Positions 1-9,232 of a stretch of DNA of 64,000 nt are shown in pieces; positions within the stretch are counted from its first letter, which is position 1; every line of letters begins with the position of its first letter. The position numbers and the translations under genes were made by a program. Under the pieces are notes generated by a model. The model was not told where the DNA came from and searched no databases. It saw nothing but the letters and a program-made list of their open reading frames with translations. Origin of the DNA: Verrucomicrobiales bacterium (lineage in GTDB: Bacteria; Verrucomicrobiota; Verrucomicrobiia; Verrucomicrobiales; DEV007); assembly GCA_016795505.1 (NCBI GenBank), contig JAEUHH010000052.1, positions 1 to 64,000 of the forward strand, in the 5' to 3' direction.

Positions 1-221
1 CGGAGGCCGGGGCGGCCAGTGCGTTGCTTTACACGCTGGTGGCCAACTGCAAGGCCGTGGGCATCGACCCCGAATGGTATCTGGCCGAGGCGATCCGACG
101 GCTGCGACCGGGTGCCACGCCAGGACAAATCGCCGCCCTCACACCGGCACGGCTCGCACCCGTCCTCAAGGCGGAGCGACTGGCCTGCGAGTTGCCGGTC
201 GATCAAGCCGCCGCCGCTTGA
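1..221 (+). pseudogene. IS66-type transposase, C-terminal fragment (cut by window edge)
   Basis: The frame is open from the window edge to a TGA at 219-221. It reads LLYTLVANCKAVGIDPEWYL followed by an Arg- and Pro-rich tail, which is the pattern of the extreme C-terminus of IS66-family transposases (the short segment after the catalytic domain). The start lies outside the window, so it is not possible to say whether the complete transposase is intact. No IS66 accessory ORFs are visible downstream. Assignment is by recognition of the C-terminal pattern only. Confidence 0.7.
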
Positions 222-585
222 CCCGCGGGTGCTCCGGCTGCGCCGAGATCACCGGCCGGCGGGGTGGGGATAAATTAACGACGGTTACGCGGTATGATCA
301 CGTGCGGCTGGATGATCCGCAGGATCAGGGGGATGGCCGGGAACGGGTCTGACAATGGCGCCAATTGGCGTCAGATTGGCCGATAATTCGGCCAGAGTGC
401 TGAATTACTTCAGTCCGTAAAGCTGTAAACGATATTGCGATCACAACCTGAGATTGAATTAGATAGTAATCGTGTCCTGTAACGATACTGCCATGCTCGC
501 AACAACGTGTCGGGGAACCAAAGATCGAAGTCACATGCTGCCACTCTAGACACGGGTAATATCTTCAAAATATTCTGAGAACAAA
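222..585. other. Non-coding stretch after the IS66 fragment
   Basis: No convincing gene is seen in these 364 bases; the short ORFs overlap on both strands and look random. It contains the motif TGGCGCCAATTGGCGTCA at 356-373, followed by a GGCCGA-type palindromic stretch (GGCCGATAATTCGGCC, 378-393). The 18-base core recurs near 38638 in another relic region. Confidence 0.5.
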
Positions 586-1785
586 TCAACGCCCCGGCAG
601 CAGAATCCTCCACCGACTCCTGATATTATCTGAATCTACCGATATGGAAATCACCTCATGTTCAGATAGACTCTGATCCATGAATCCCTCTGCCAGTCGA
701 ACCAACTGCATCACGTAATCGGAATCTAACGCAGATCCCTGCGAATAAGGCCATTTCTCCTGATTGGTGAGATAGGGCACCAACCTGAGCACGGCGGCCT
801 CCAAGGGCGAGGCCGGGTCCCCCCATAGATCGAGACCCACCTGCTGACCCAACTGAACCCCTTCAAGATGTGCAACCAGATTGTAGACAGCATAATGCAG
901 CGAATTCTTCCGGGATTGCTCGATCGGCTGTTCCCCATTCGGCCGGAACTGAATGGGCCATCGGGACCGGAGGCGGTTCAGAGTGTCCCTGGCCTTTTCC
1001 GACTCTCCGATGAATAGCGCCACAGAAGCCGCCTGCACATCATACCAGGACCCGTGGTTACTTTCGGCATTGCGCTCGTCCTTCCCGGCCGGCGAAGTCT
1101 CGAGCCAAACGAGGTAGGAGCGGAACCACTCGACCAGACCGGCATGGTCCACATCTGTCCAGGACGAGGACGTCCTTAGCCACAGAGCAGCCTGCATCAC
1201 GCGGATGAACTGCCGCCCCTCTATGATGCCTTCCTCCTGGCCGTCATATACCCCGGGCACCGCCTGCGCATACGCCAGATGGGGATTCATTCGGGTCTTC
1301 TCGTCGAGAAACCAAGCCCGGAGAAGTTCGGCGCCCTTCGCGGCGCAGTCCTCCTGTCGACGGTACCGCCAAACGAGGCCAAGCGTCTCAACCGCATCCG
1401 CAAATAGTCGCAACCGCTCGGCATCGTAGAGACTGGAGTCCTTGGCTGCGGGATTCGCTTCTCCGTCCCGCCGGATATACGGCTTGCCATCAACCTTCTC
1501 CGGATCGGGCCACCATGACGAGTCGAGACTCAGATAGTCGTGTCCGTCGCCGCTGGGAGCGATCGCCTTTTTGTCCATCACCGTAAAGGGCGGAAGGTCG
1601 AGGAATCTCCGCGCGTCCCGCTCCAGATCCTCAAAGGCCGGCATGACCGATTGCTGGTAACGTGAGAGCGAGGAATTCACCCGTTCCAGATCCTGGGGCG
1701 AAGCGATCAGCCACACTTCGCGTTCCCTGGCGAATCCAGCGCCCATACATTCAATAGCCAGGATCAGGAGGAGAAGTCTTTTCAT
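586..1785 (-). CDS. Alginate-lyase-like exported protein (PF05426 type)
   Basis: A 399-residue protein with a signal peptide (MKRLLLLILAIECMGAGFA) followed by an all-alpha fold typical of the alginate lyase superfamily. Seen motifs are ESNHGSWYDVQ (about residues 243-253), the NHxxW signature of these lyases, and RKNSLHYAVYNL (about 290-301). The family cleaves uronate-containing polysaccharides by beta-elimination in the periplasm; the exact substrate cannot be read from sequence. It is the last gene of a minus-strand operon, 56 bases after the aldolase gene, so an uptake or catabolic role linked to that operon is inferred. Length is normal for the family. Confidence 0.75.
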   Translation of the reverse strand: MKRLLLLILAIECMGAGFAREREVWLIASPQDLERVNSSLSRYQQSVMPAFEDLERDARRFLDLPPFTVMDKKAIAPSGDGHDYLSLDSSWWPDPEKVDGKPYIRRDGEANPAAKDSSLYDAERLRLFADAVETLGLVWRYRRQEDCAAKGAELLRAWFLDEKTRMNPHLAYAQAVPGVYDGQEEGIIEGRQFIRVMQAALWLRTSSSWTDVDHAGLVEWFRSYLVWLETSPAGKDERNAESNHGSWYDVQAASVALFIGESEKARDTLNRLRSRWPIQFRPNGEQPIEQSRKNSLHYAVYNLVAHLEGVQLGQQVGLDLWGDPASPLEAAVLRLVPYLTNQEKWPYSQGSALDSDYVMQLVRLAEGFMDQSLSEHEVISISVDSDNIRSRWRILLPGR

Positions 1786-1841
1786 GGATCTTTTTGCTTA
1801 CTGCCGTTGCGATCAAGTGGGGCCGCAGTGTCTCCGGATCA

Positions 1842-2849
1842 CTACGGGCGCGACTCACTTTCATAAAAGGGAAGGATCCCGTCACGATGCGGCGAGGCGA
1901 GGAACTCGATGGCCGCGCGGGGATGTCGATTGAAGAGACCGGTTATCATGTAAGGCAACCCAAAACCCCATTTTAGTTCCCGCCGCAGCGGTTCGACTAC
2001 TTCTTCGACACACGCAAGCACTGGCTCCAGGCGATATTTGGAAGAGTCGAGAAATCCGACCAGCAACTCCATCGGACAGTTCCCCGCGCCCCTTCCCAAG
2101 CCGGCCATGGTGGCATCGAGGAAAGTGGCTCCCGCCTGCATCGCCTCGACCGTATTGGCGAACGCGAGCTGCAAATTGTTGTGCGCATGGATGCCCACAC
2201 TCTTGCCCGCTGGCTGGGCATGTCGGAGATAGAGGGCCATCAACGACCGGATACGCGGCGAGACCAACGCACCGAAACTGTCCACCACATAAATGATGTC
2301 GGCTTCCGAAGACGCCAACCGCGCAAGACCTTCCTCAAGTTCACGCTCCGATACGGTGGTGACCGCCATCAAGTTGACTGAGACTTCATAGCCCTTGTCT
2401 CGGATGTCCTTTACCATGTCGATGGCGGTCGGGATCTGATGCAGATAGCAGGCAACCCGGACCATATCGACTACACTCCCGGCTTTGGGGCCGATGTCCT
2501 CCCGGTAGTCGCACTTCCCGACGTCCGCCATGATCGAAATCTTGGGACCCACGGCCCGCCCGCCTACGATGCGTTGGATGTCCTCTTCCAGGCAGTATCG
2601 CCAACAGCCATGCTCACCGGACTGTATTCCCTTGCGAGAAGCCCGGTAACCAATCTCCATGTAGTCGATCCCCGCTGCCCCACAGGCGGAGTGGACGGCT
2701 GCCACCACCTCATCCTCGAACCGGTGGCTATTCATCAAACCACCATCGCGAATCGTACAATCCAGCACACGGAGCGCGGATCCGGCATCGCCGGACGCCG
2801 AGGGAATACGGAAGTTTGCCTTCATATTGCTGTCTGTCGAATCGGACAT
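1842..2849 (-). CDS. HMGL/DRE-TIM-type aldolase
   Basis: A 335-residue TIM-barrel protein. LDCTIRDGG near residue 30 is the metal-binding DRE-like signature of the 4-hydroxy-2-oxovalerate aldolase / isopropylmalate synthase superfamily, and GIHAHNNLQLAFANT (about residues 219-233) supplies the two metal-binding histidines. GLGRGAGNCPMELL follows, as in 4-hydroxy-2-oxovalerate aldolases. It should cleave or form a C-C bond at a 2-oxo acid in the cytoplasm; the C-terminus (RHPRAAIEFLASP) resembles uncharacterised aldolases found in many bacteria. It lies only 4 bases after the PPC-domain gene, so it is co-transcribed. The substrate is unknown. Confidence 0.8.
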   Translation of the reverse strand: MSDSTDSNMKANFRIPSASGDAGSALRVLDCTIRDGGLMNSHRFEDEVVAAVHSACGAAGIDYMEIGYRASRKGIQSGEHGCWRYCLEEDIQRIVGGRAVGPKISIMADVGKCDYREDIGPKAGSVVDMVRVACYLHQIPTAIDMVKDIRDKGYEVSVNLMAVTTVSERELEEGLARLASSEADIIYVVDSFGALVSPRIRSLMALYLRHAQPAGKSVGIHAHNNLQLAFANTVEAMQAGATFLDATMAGLGRGAGNCPMELLVGFLDSSKYRLEPVLACVEEVVEPLRRELKWGFGLPYMITGLFNRHPRAAIEFLASPHRDGILPFYESESRP

Positions 2850-2853
2850 GCGG

Positions 2854-4827
2854 TTATCTGGGGGTGGGCTTCTCGGGCGGAGTCCGCACGTCTACCAGCA
2901 AGTCATCCACCGGGACCAGATGGCGATAGATGAAGGCCTGCATCATGTCTTCAGAGGGCACTGCCTCAATCACGATCGGAGCACCAACGTCGGGATCGCC
3001 CGTTCCGCGAACCACCAAACGAACAGGTGCCGAAATGGGCTCGGCGGTAGCTGTGAGAGACACCTCAATCTTGTCTTCTCCGGCGGGGATCGTGGCGTTG
3101 ACCAAGCCGAATCCAGCCGGAGCATCCTTCAGATCAATGGCGATCGGCCCCTGAAAGCCGTCAAGCCGGGACGCGTGAATGGTGAGCCTCGCAGAACCAC
3201 CGGGACGGGCATTGAGGCTCGCTGGGACGACACGCAGGGCAAAGCCGGGCGAGCCTTGGGCGAATTTCAGCCGGTAGGCATTGGAAAAGCCGTAACGGTG
3301 CTGGGTGTCAGCCACGCGCACAAGGCAACGCCCATTTGAAGGGATGCGAACACTCACCCGGGCATCGGCATGGTGGGTGGTGAGACCGGCTGTCGGGTTC
3401 TCGAAATCGTCGTTGTGGGCGATGATATTGCCGTCGTCGTCAAAGACCGTGATATTGGCATCGACGGGCGACCCCAGCCGGCGGGCGAATATCTCGAAAG
3501 TCATGGGCTGGTTTCCATTCCCCTTAATTCGGTAAAAATCCATATCTCCCGGCAGCCCGATCGTCCCATTCACGATGCCGGGCACTGCGACGTCATTGGC
3601 AGCGCCAATCCGATTGTTGGGTTCGCGTTCGCGATCTTCCGGCACATTGTCAACATGGAAGGCGATGGCATTCGAACGCCCAGCCGGGCCTAGTGCCGAC
3701 AATGGCAGCATGCCCGGCAGGTCCGGCACAGGGAAGCGGCGCACTTTCTGGTCGGCCAGATTTCCTCCGCTGAACACAAGATCGACCTCCGTGCCCGCCT
3801 GGGCACCGAGCGGAACGATGCCGGTCAGAAACGGCAACTCTCCCACCGTGACCCGGTACACGAAGTCCTCGCGGCCCCGGTAGATCGAGTCCCGCACCCG
3901 GATCCGATATTCGCCATCGCTGGGGATGCGATAAAACAACACGGGATCGGGGTCGAACCGATAGTCGTCGGCAAAAGCCATTTCCTGTCCGTTGGGCGCA
4001 TGGAGGGACACGACGGCCTGAAACCAACCAGGCACCGCATCGGCCAGGTAGGGTATGAGATAACGCGCCTGGAGAGAAACCACGATCTGTTGGTCTTTCT
4101 TCGCATGGAACGCAAACTCATCGACTTCGCCGGGCAGGATGCGCCCATTGACTGTCGCGGGCAGGGCGATCTCCATCGGACCGGCATGCCGGGACATGAC
4201 GGATTTCGGCTCGATATCGAGGTAAGCCATCAAGTCGAAGGTCCACGGCTCCGGCTCTTTCGCTTCGGGATGCTGACCGATGGTGAACCGCATAGGATTG
4301 CTGATTCCGTTGGCACTGAGCAGCCGGACATGACGCAGACCGGGCTCGGCCGATTCGCCCACAGAGATTCTCACGCGCACGGCTTCGCCAATCTGGCTGT
4401 TCAACTGACGCTTGGGATCGTTTCGTCGTCGATCATACTCCTCGAGCAGGCGGAGCTTCTTCTCGTCCAGTTCGACCGCATAAAGGATCTCGCGCACTTT
4501 CCCGATGGGCGGCAACTCCCCGGTACTACTGGGCTTGCGGAACTGTGGCTGCAACTCGCGGAGTTTGTCGCGCCAGTCATCGGCCACCTGGGCAGACGGC
4601 ATCTTGTCATGTTCGATGATCTCAGCCTGGACACCCCCACCACTGACGACCACACCCAGGGGATCGTCGAGCCCCTGCCCTCCGATGGCCACCTCGAAGT
4701 CAGTCCCGATTTGGCCACCAGCCGGATAGACATAGCCAATCCGGGGGGCAGCGCCGGCTGGCCATGAAGCCACCGCGGCCAGAAGGGCGATCAGAAACCC
4801 GCTGGGAAAGGATTCTCGCGTTTTCAT
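2854..4827 (-). CDS. Exported PPC-domain (pre-peptidase C-terminal) protein
   Basis: 657 residues with a signal peptide (residues 1-26, ending GAA). After an Ig-like start (PRIGYVYPAGGQIGTDFEV) come at least two PPC-type beta-sandwich domains: one around residues 215-335 (NGRILPGEVDEFAFHAKKDQ) and one around 405-530 (NGTIGLPGDMDFYRI). Such proteins in Planctomycetes and Verrucomicrobia often sit beside DUF1549/1553 and DUF1501 genes, as here (24 bases downstream of the DUF1501 gene). No catalytic residues are recognisable, so a structural or binding role outside the inner membrane is inferred. Confidence 0.75.
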   Translation of the reverse strand: MKTRESFPSGFLIALLAAVASWPAGAAPRIGYVYPAGGQIGTDFEVAIGGQGLDDPLGVVVSGGGVQAEIIEHDKMPSAQVADDWRDKLRELQPQFRKPSSTGELPPIGKVREILYAVELDEKKLRLLEEYDRRRNDPKRQLNSQIGEAVRVRISVGESAEPGLRHVRLLSANGISNPMRFTIGQHPEAKEPEPWTFDLMAYLDIEPKSVMSRHAGPMEIALPATVNGRILPGEVDEFAFHAKKDQQIVVSLQARYLIPYLADAVPGWFQAVVSLHAPNGQEMAFADDYRFDPDPVLFYRIPSDGEYRIRVRDSIYRGREDFVYRVTVGELPFLTGIVPLGAQAGTEVDLVFSGGNLADQKVRRFPVPDLPGMLPLSALGPAGRSNAIAFHVDNVPEDREREPNNRIGAANDVAVPGIVNGTIGLPGDMDFYRIKGNGNQPMTFEIFARRLGSPVDANITVFDDDGNIIAHNDDFENPTAGLTTHHADARVSVRIPSNGRCLVRVADTQHRYGFSNAYRLKFAQGSPGFALRVVPASLNARPGGSARLTIHASRLDGFQGPIAIDLKDAPAGFGLVNATIPAGEDKIEVSLTATAEPISAPVRLVVRGTGDPDVGAPIVIEAVPSEDMMQAFIYRHLVPVDDLLVDVRTPPEKPTPR

Positions 4828-4851
4828 CGGTGCTTCCTCGATTGGATAACC

Positions 4852-6246
4852 TCAAACCAATTCTTTGAGCAGCCCGGCCGTGGGCACGCCCTCCTCCTCT
4901 TTGGGAACCACGCAGGTGGGATTGCCCTGCGGATGGGGCAGAGGAGAGTCGGACGGGATACCTATCTGTCCGTAAATGCTGCCTATGAGATCGGCCGGAT
5001 ACACAGGCCTGTCGACGACTTCCTCGCCTTTCGCGTCGGAAGAGCCGACCACCTGACCGCCCTTGAATCCGCCGCCTGCAATGAGGCAGGAAAATACCTT
5101 GCCAAAGTGATGGCGACCTCCGTTCCACGGGGATTCATTGTCGACCTTGGGAGTGCGTCCGAATTCCCCGCAACACCAAACCACCGTACTGGACAGCAAG
5201 CCCCGCCCATCGAGATCCTCAAGCAAGGCAGCCAAGCCGGCGTCCAGCTCTGGAAGCTTCCGGTTCATGATCTGGAAATGCTGTTTATGGGTGTCCCACC
5301 CCTGGTAGTTTACCGTCACGTAGGGCACCCCCTTTTCGACGAGCCGCCTGGCCATTAGGCATGATTGGCCGAAAGTATTGCGCCCATACCGATCGCGAAC
5401 GGCATCCGGCTCCTGCTTCAAATCGAAGAGCTTGCCCGCGTCACCGAGGATCAGTTCGTAGGCCTGCCTTTCGGAATCGAGCACCGTCTTGATGGTCGCA
5501 TCGCCGGGCAAGGCAGAGCCCAGGGTGTTGAGCCCCGCCAGCAAGTTGCGCCGCTCCCGTTGATGTTGTTCCGAGATGCCGGGGGCCACGATGCCCTCCA
5601 CCTCGAAGGTGGCGGCCGCGGGATTACCTCCGGTGGCGTAGGGCTTGTAGCGGGGGCCGAGGAAACCGGCCTCGGAAAACCGCCCCTGCGGCTGAGTCAA
5701 CACGACATAGGGCGGAATGAGCCCTTCGTAGCCCGCATCATACCCTTTGAAATAGGACACAACCGCTCCGAGTCCCGGGAAAACATCTCGTTCCGAGGAC
5801 CGGCCCGTCTGAACCAGATAGGCCGCGGTCTCATGCCCGTTATTCCCATGAGTCATGCTACGGATCAGGGAATACTTGTCCGCCTGTTTGGCCAATTCCG
5901 GTAGCAGTTGCCCGATGCGGACACCCGAGACGTTGGTTTCGATGGGAGCATCGAGCGCCCCACTGTATTCGCGGCCGGCCTCAGGCTTGGGATCAAATGT
6001 GTCGATGTGACAGGGGCCACCCCAAAGCCAGATTTGAATCACCGACTTCGCGGCGGCTCCCCCGGCAGGAATCGGTTGATCCGCCCCCCGGATGACAAAG
6101 GGCTCCATCAGCAGCAATCCGGCCGAGCCGAACAGGGTCCGACGCAGCGCTTCGCGACGGGACTGGGGCGCGCCGCCAAGGGCGCTAGCGATCCGGGCAG
6201 TATCCCGTGCCAGGGCGGTATCCGGGTGGTGGATCGGGGGGTTCAT
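4852..6246 (-). CDS. DUF1501 family protein (sulfatase-like fold, Tat-type leader)
   Basis: Start chosen at the ATG at 6246 (MNPPIHHP); a longer reading to 6330 would overlap the upstream gene. 464 residues. A leader with SRREALRRTLFGSAG suggests Tat export. The DUF1501 core follows: IWLWGGPCHIDTFDPKPEA (about residues 82-100), TVNYQGWDTHKQHF and VVWCCGEFGRTP near the end, where the Asp/His and Glu residues resemble metal-binding positions of alkaline-phosphatase-superfamily enzymes. Function of DUF1501 is unknown, but it is nearly always paired with a DUF1549/1553 partner, here 41 bases upstream. Confidence 0.85.
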   Translation of the reverse strand: MNPPIHHPDTALARDTARIASALGGAPQSRREALRRTLFGSAGLLLMEPFVIRGADQPIPAGGAAAKSVIQIWLWGGPCHIDTFDPKPEAGREYSGALDAPIETNVSGVRIGQLLPELAKQADKYSLIRSMTHGNNGHETAAYLVQTGRSSERDVFPGLGAVVSYFKGYDAGYEGLIPPYVVLTQPQGRFSEAGFLGPRYKPYATGGNPAAATFEVEGIVAPGISEQHQRERRNLLAGLNTLGSALPGDATIKTVLDSERQAYELILGDAGKLFDLKQEPDAVRDRYGRNTFGQSCLMARRLVEKGVPYVTVNYQGWDTHKQHFQIMNRKLPELDAGLAALLEDLDGRGLLSSTVVWCCGEFGRTPKVDNESPWNGGRHHFGKVFSCLIAGGGFKGGQVVGSSDAKGEEVVDRPVYPADLIGSIYGQIGIPSDSPLPHPQGNPTCVVPKEEEGVPTAGLLKELV

Positions 6247-6287
6247 AGTGTTTTTGGGGTTGGGCGGCCGGACTGCCGACCGCTGGT

Positions 6288-7865
6288 TTAATGATTGTGG
6301 TAGAACTCCGGTTGATTGATCAGAGCCCAAACAAGATCAGTCGCCAGAGATTTCCCCGAAGACTGGGAATTCCTGACATGAGCCTTCAGCGTGGCGATCT
6401 CTTCCGGAGTTGGGTATCGGGACAACAGAGTCAAATAGACCGGCTCGGCGGTGGCTTTCAGGTCTGCTCCCCCTGCAGCGTCGGCAACGAGCGGGCTGGC
6501 AGCGATCTTCTTCTGGATATGGCTCGAATTGAGAAGGTGCAGTCGCTGCTGCGCACTGTTGGTGCGGCTGCGCTCGGCTTCCAAGCCAGTGTCGCGGGGG
6601 GGGCGGCCAAAAAGTTCAAGAAAGGAACTGGTGATACTGCCATCAGCCAGGGCGATGGCACGCACCTCCTCAGGGATGAACGTAAAGGGCTCGGGGATCG
6701 GGCTGCTGTACTCCTCAGCGGTACCCGTGATTTGATTGATCGCATCAATGAAGACCTCGGCTTCAAGGCGGCGGAGAGGATAATGCGCAAACTGGGCCGC
6801 GGCCTCCGGAGTGTCTTGCTCAGGGATGGAGGACAGGGCGAACGTCCGCGAGTTCAGGATCGCCCGAAAGAGATGCCTGACATCGCACCGCGATGCGATG
6901 AACTCGCTCTCCAGAACGGCCAGCAGCGCAGGATTCGACGGCGGGTTGTCGGTCCGAAAATCGTCCGGCTCGTGGACGATGCCGCGGCCCATCAACCAGG
7001 ACCAGACACGGTTGGTAATGACACGGCTGAAATAGGGATTCTCAGGCCGCAGCAGCCAGCCGGCGAATACGGCTCGGGGATCCTCCCTTCCTGGATCGAG
7101 CGTCACAGGCGTACCATCAGGAAAGATCGCCCTTTTGTGCAGCAGGTCCTTGTCGCCCAGAGGATCGAAGAAAACGATCTCCTCTTTCCACTCCGCAGTG
7201 GCCTTGTAAGAAACGTTGGCAAAAAATCCGGCCATCGCTTCAAGCTTTCGGGGCGGCCACTTTTCAGCCCTCTCCCCCATGAAGGTGAGAGCCACTGTCG
7301 AAGCGATCCCACCCGGACTCCGGTCAGGCATGGCCCGATAGAAGTTCACCTGCCCCTCCCGGAAATTACTGCCACTGGAGACGAGCAACTCCTGTACGAA
7401 GTGGTGAAAGAGTTTGTTGCTCCGGACACTGTCGTGAATCCACTTGTGATACGCTTGCACGGCATTCGGCCAAAGCTTGATGGGAAACTCTGCCTTCACG
7501 CGGAGCAGATCCCCCCATTTCATCGCCCAGAAATCGCCATACTCCGGCCGTTGCAGGAGATGCTCCACCAGTCCCTCCCGCTTGTTCTCATCAGTGGAAG
7601 CCAGAAAGTCGATCGCTTCATCGTCCCTCGGGAGGGTGCCGATGACGGCGAGATAGGCGCGCCGCAGGAACACCGCGTCCGAACACGGATGAGCCTTCGC
7701 GATTCCCAACTCGGCCAAATGGGTGAAAACCGCCTCATCAATCCGGTCACTCGGCGTCACCGCAGGAACCGGCAACTCGGGAAAGTGATCCGTCTCGTAA
7801 ACCGGATGCGGCTCGGCCGCTCTGATCGGCGTCGCGGCAAGGAAAATGGCGATCAAGAGGCGCAT
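6288..7865 (-). CDS. DUF1549/DUF1553 protein lacking the usual CxxCH motif
   Basis: Start at ATG 7865, preceded by a purine-rich GGAGGGGAGGGAC and followed by the signal peptide MRLLIAIFLAATPIRA; 525 residues. DUF1549 occupies the first half (DAVFLRRAYLAVIGTLP, RPEYGDFWAMKWGDLLR) and DUF1553 the second (NPYFSRVITNRVWSWLMGRG, PLRRLEAEVFIDAINQITG). Where relatives in this same window carry CAQCHDHPF, this protein has GERAEKWPPRKLEAMAGFF, so the haem-attachment site is absent. The start overlaps the stop of the RidA-like gene by 13 bases, indicating translational coupling. Role unknown; a redox role is less likely without the haem site. Confidence 0.8.
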   Translation of the reverse strand: MRLLIAIFLAATPIRAAEPHPVYETDHFPELPVPAVTPSDRIDEAVFTHLAELGIAKAHPCSDAVFLRRAYLAVIGTLPRDDEAIDFLASTDENKREGLVEHLLQRPEYGDFWAMKWGDLLRVKAEFPIKLWPNAVQAYHKWIHDSVRSNKLFHHFVQELLVSSGSNFREGQVNFYRAMPDRSPGGIASTVALTFMGERAEKWPPRKLEAMAGFFANVSYKATAEWKEEIVFFDPLGDKDLLHKRAIFPDGTPVTLDPGREDPRAVFAGWLLRPENPYFSRVITNRVWSWLMGRGIVHEPDDFRTDNPPSNPALLAVLESEFIASRCDVRHLFRAILNSRTFALSSIPEQDTPEAAAQFAHYPLRRLEAEVFIDAINQITGTAEEYSSPIPEPFTFIPEEVRAIALADGSITSSFLELFGRPPRDTGLEAERSRTNSAQQRLHLLNSSHIQKKIAASPLVADAAGGADLKATAEPVYLTLLSRYPTPEEIATLKAHVRNSQSSGKSLATDLVWALINQPEFYHNH

Positions 7866-9232
7866 GTCCCTCCCCTCCTTTCCCCCGGATGTGGGGCATC
7901 GGACCGCAAATGGGAAAACGCGACCCCCTCGATTTCCACCAACAAATCCGGCCGGCATACGTCGGCTTCCGCATAGATCGCAGGCACCCGGCCGAGCCTC
8001 CGTTCCACCACCGCCCGGCAGATCTCAAAGTCCTCCGGTCGCTTCACATAGACCCGCGCTTTGGCCAAGTCCTGAAGTTTCACACCCGCATCGGGCCATC
8101 CCTGACGGGTGAAGTTTTCAACAGAGATCAGCCTTTCGATATTATCCAGCGTCTGTTCCGTTTGCTTCTCCACCTCTCCCAGGTGAACCGTCTCCGCATT
8201 CACGATACTCGCCGTGCCGGAGATCCAGGTCGTCAGGTGGTCACCAATCCGCATTGCCATGGCACGTGAAAACTTGGGACTCTTCGCCGAATACTCCTGC
8301 GGGTATTCGAACGCCGAGGTCTGCCTGGGGTTCTCCAGAGCCAGAATCTGCACATCTGACCGGTCCGTTTGCACAGCCAGACAAGTCGCGATCAGTCCAT
8401 GCTCATGAGTGCCAATCCCCGTGCTGGCTGGATAAACGGGATGGCCATTGCTATCCGGGGCCAGGGGCCGCTCACTGAATGCCACCCTTTCAAAGTAGTC
8501 CGTCCGTGCCCTGTTGAGTTCACGATACCGTTCCACCCCGTCCTCCAGTTCGGTGATTCCACCCTGATAGAGCCACACCCGCACCACATCCCGAAAAGAG
8601 GCGTTCACCGCTGAGAGTACCTTCCCGAGACTCTCGAATGCTTCCGCAGACTGCTCATAGGCCGAGCGCCTCCCCTGATGAATCGTCCCCGCCGAAGCAT
8701 GTATCCATCGGAGACCGCCATGTTCCACCGTAACCAGATGCGGCCCATGGTATCCCACCGTGGCAGTATGGGTGGCGAAAGCCCACGCTTCCACCGCAAT
8801 CGCCACGCCACCACAGGGCGGTTGCACTACGAAGAGAGTCAAAGGCATTTCCTCATCGTAGTAAGCTTCAAACAAGCGCCGGGCTGCCGGGACATCCGCC
8901 GCTTCGGCCACGAAAACCGTTTGCACCGAGACGGCCATCGCCTCCCCCTGTTGCCTGAGGATTTCCCGGATCGTCGCGATCACCTCAAACACTTGATCCC
9001 GGAAGTGGCCACCACCGGTCGGGCTCACCATCAACGCTACCCGGCGCACGCCACCATATTCCACCACCGTATGGTGCCGACCTCCCAGCGGGCTGACGGC
9101 CCCTCCCCCGCCGGACCCGTGATCAACCGAAAAGCGATGGCCGCACTTCTCGACGGGACAGACAACATCCAGCAAGCGCCCGTCCGATTCGAGTTCACCG
9201 CGATTCGTCGAGGCTGGAAAATCTGCGCTCAT
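7853..9232 (-). CDS. Multi-domain RidA/chorismatase-like protein
   Basis: The proposed start is ATG 9232 (MSADFPASTNRGELE); an upstream ATG giving MSTDAWMGCG is possible. About 459 residues. An N-terminal YjgF/RidA-like domain (about 25-145, with EYGGVRRVALMVSP) is followed by a two-lobed part resembling FkbO/Hyg5 chorismatases, themselves tandem RidA folds (VEHGGLRWIHASAGT; WISGTASIVNAETVHLGEVE about residues 358-377; a final RVYVKRPEDFEICRAVVERR). RidA proteins hydrolyse reactive enamines and chorismatases hydrolyse chorismate; which applies here is not decidable. It is the first gene of the operon running to 586. Confidence 0.65.
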   Translation of the reverse strand: MSADFPASTNRGELESDGRLLDVVCPVEKCGHRFSVDHGSGGGGAVSPLGGRHHTVVEYGGVRRVALMVSPTGGGHFRDQVFEVIATIREILRQQGEAMAVSVQTVFVAEAADVPAARRLFEAYYDEEMPLTLFVVQPPCGGVAIAVEAWAFATHTATVGYHGPHLVTVEHGGLRWIHASAGTIHQGRRSAYEQSAEAFESLGKVLSAVNASFRDVVRVWLYQGGITELEDGVERYRELNRARTDYFERVAFSERPLAPDSNGHPVYPASTGIGTHEHGLIATCLAVQTDRSDVQILALENPRQTSAFEYPQEYSAKSPKFSRAMAMRIGDHLTTWISGTASIVNAETVHLGEVEKQTEQTLDNIERLISVENFTRQGWPDAGVKLQDLAKARVYVKRPEDFEICRAVVERRLGRVPAIYAEADVCRPDLLVEIEGVAFSHLRSDAPHPGERRGGTCAS

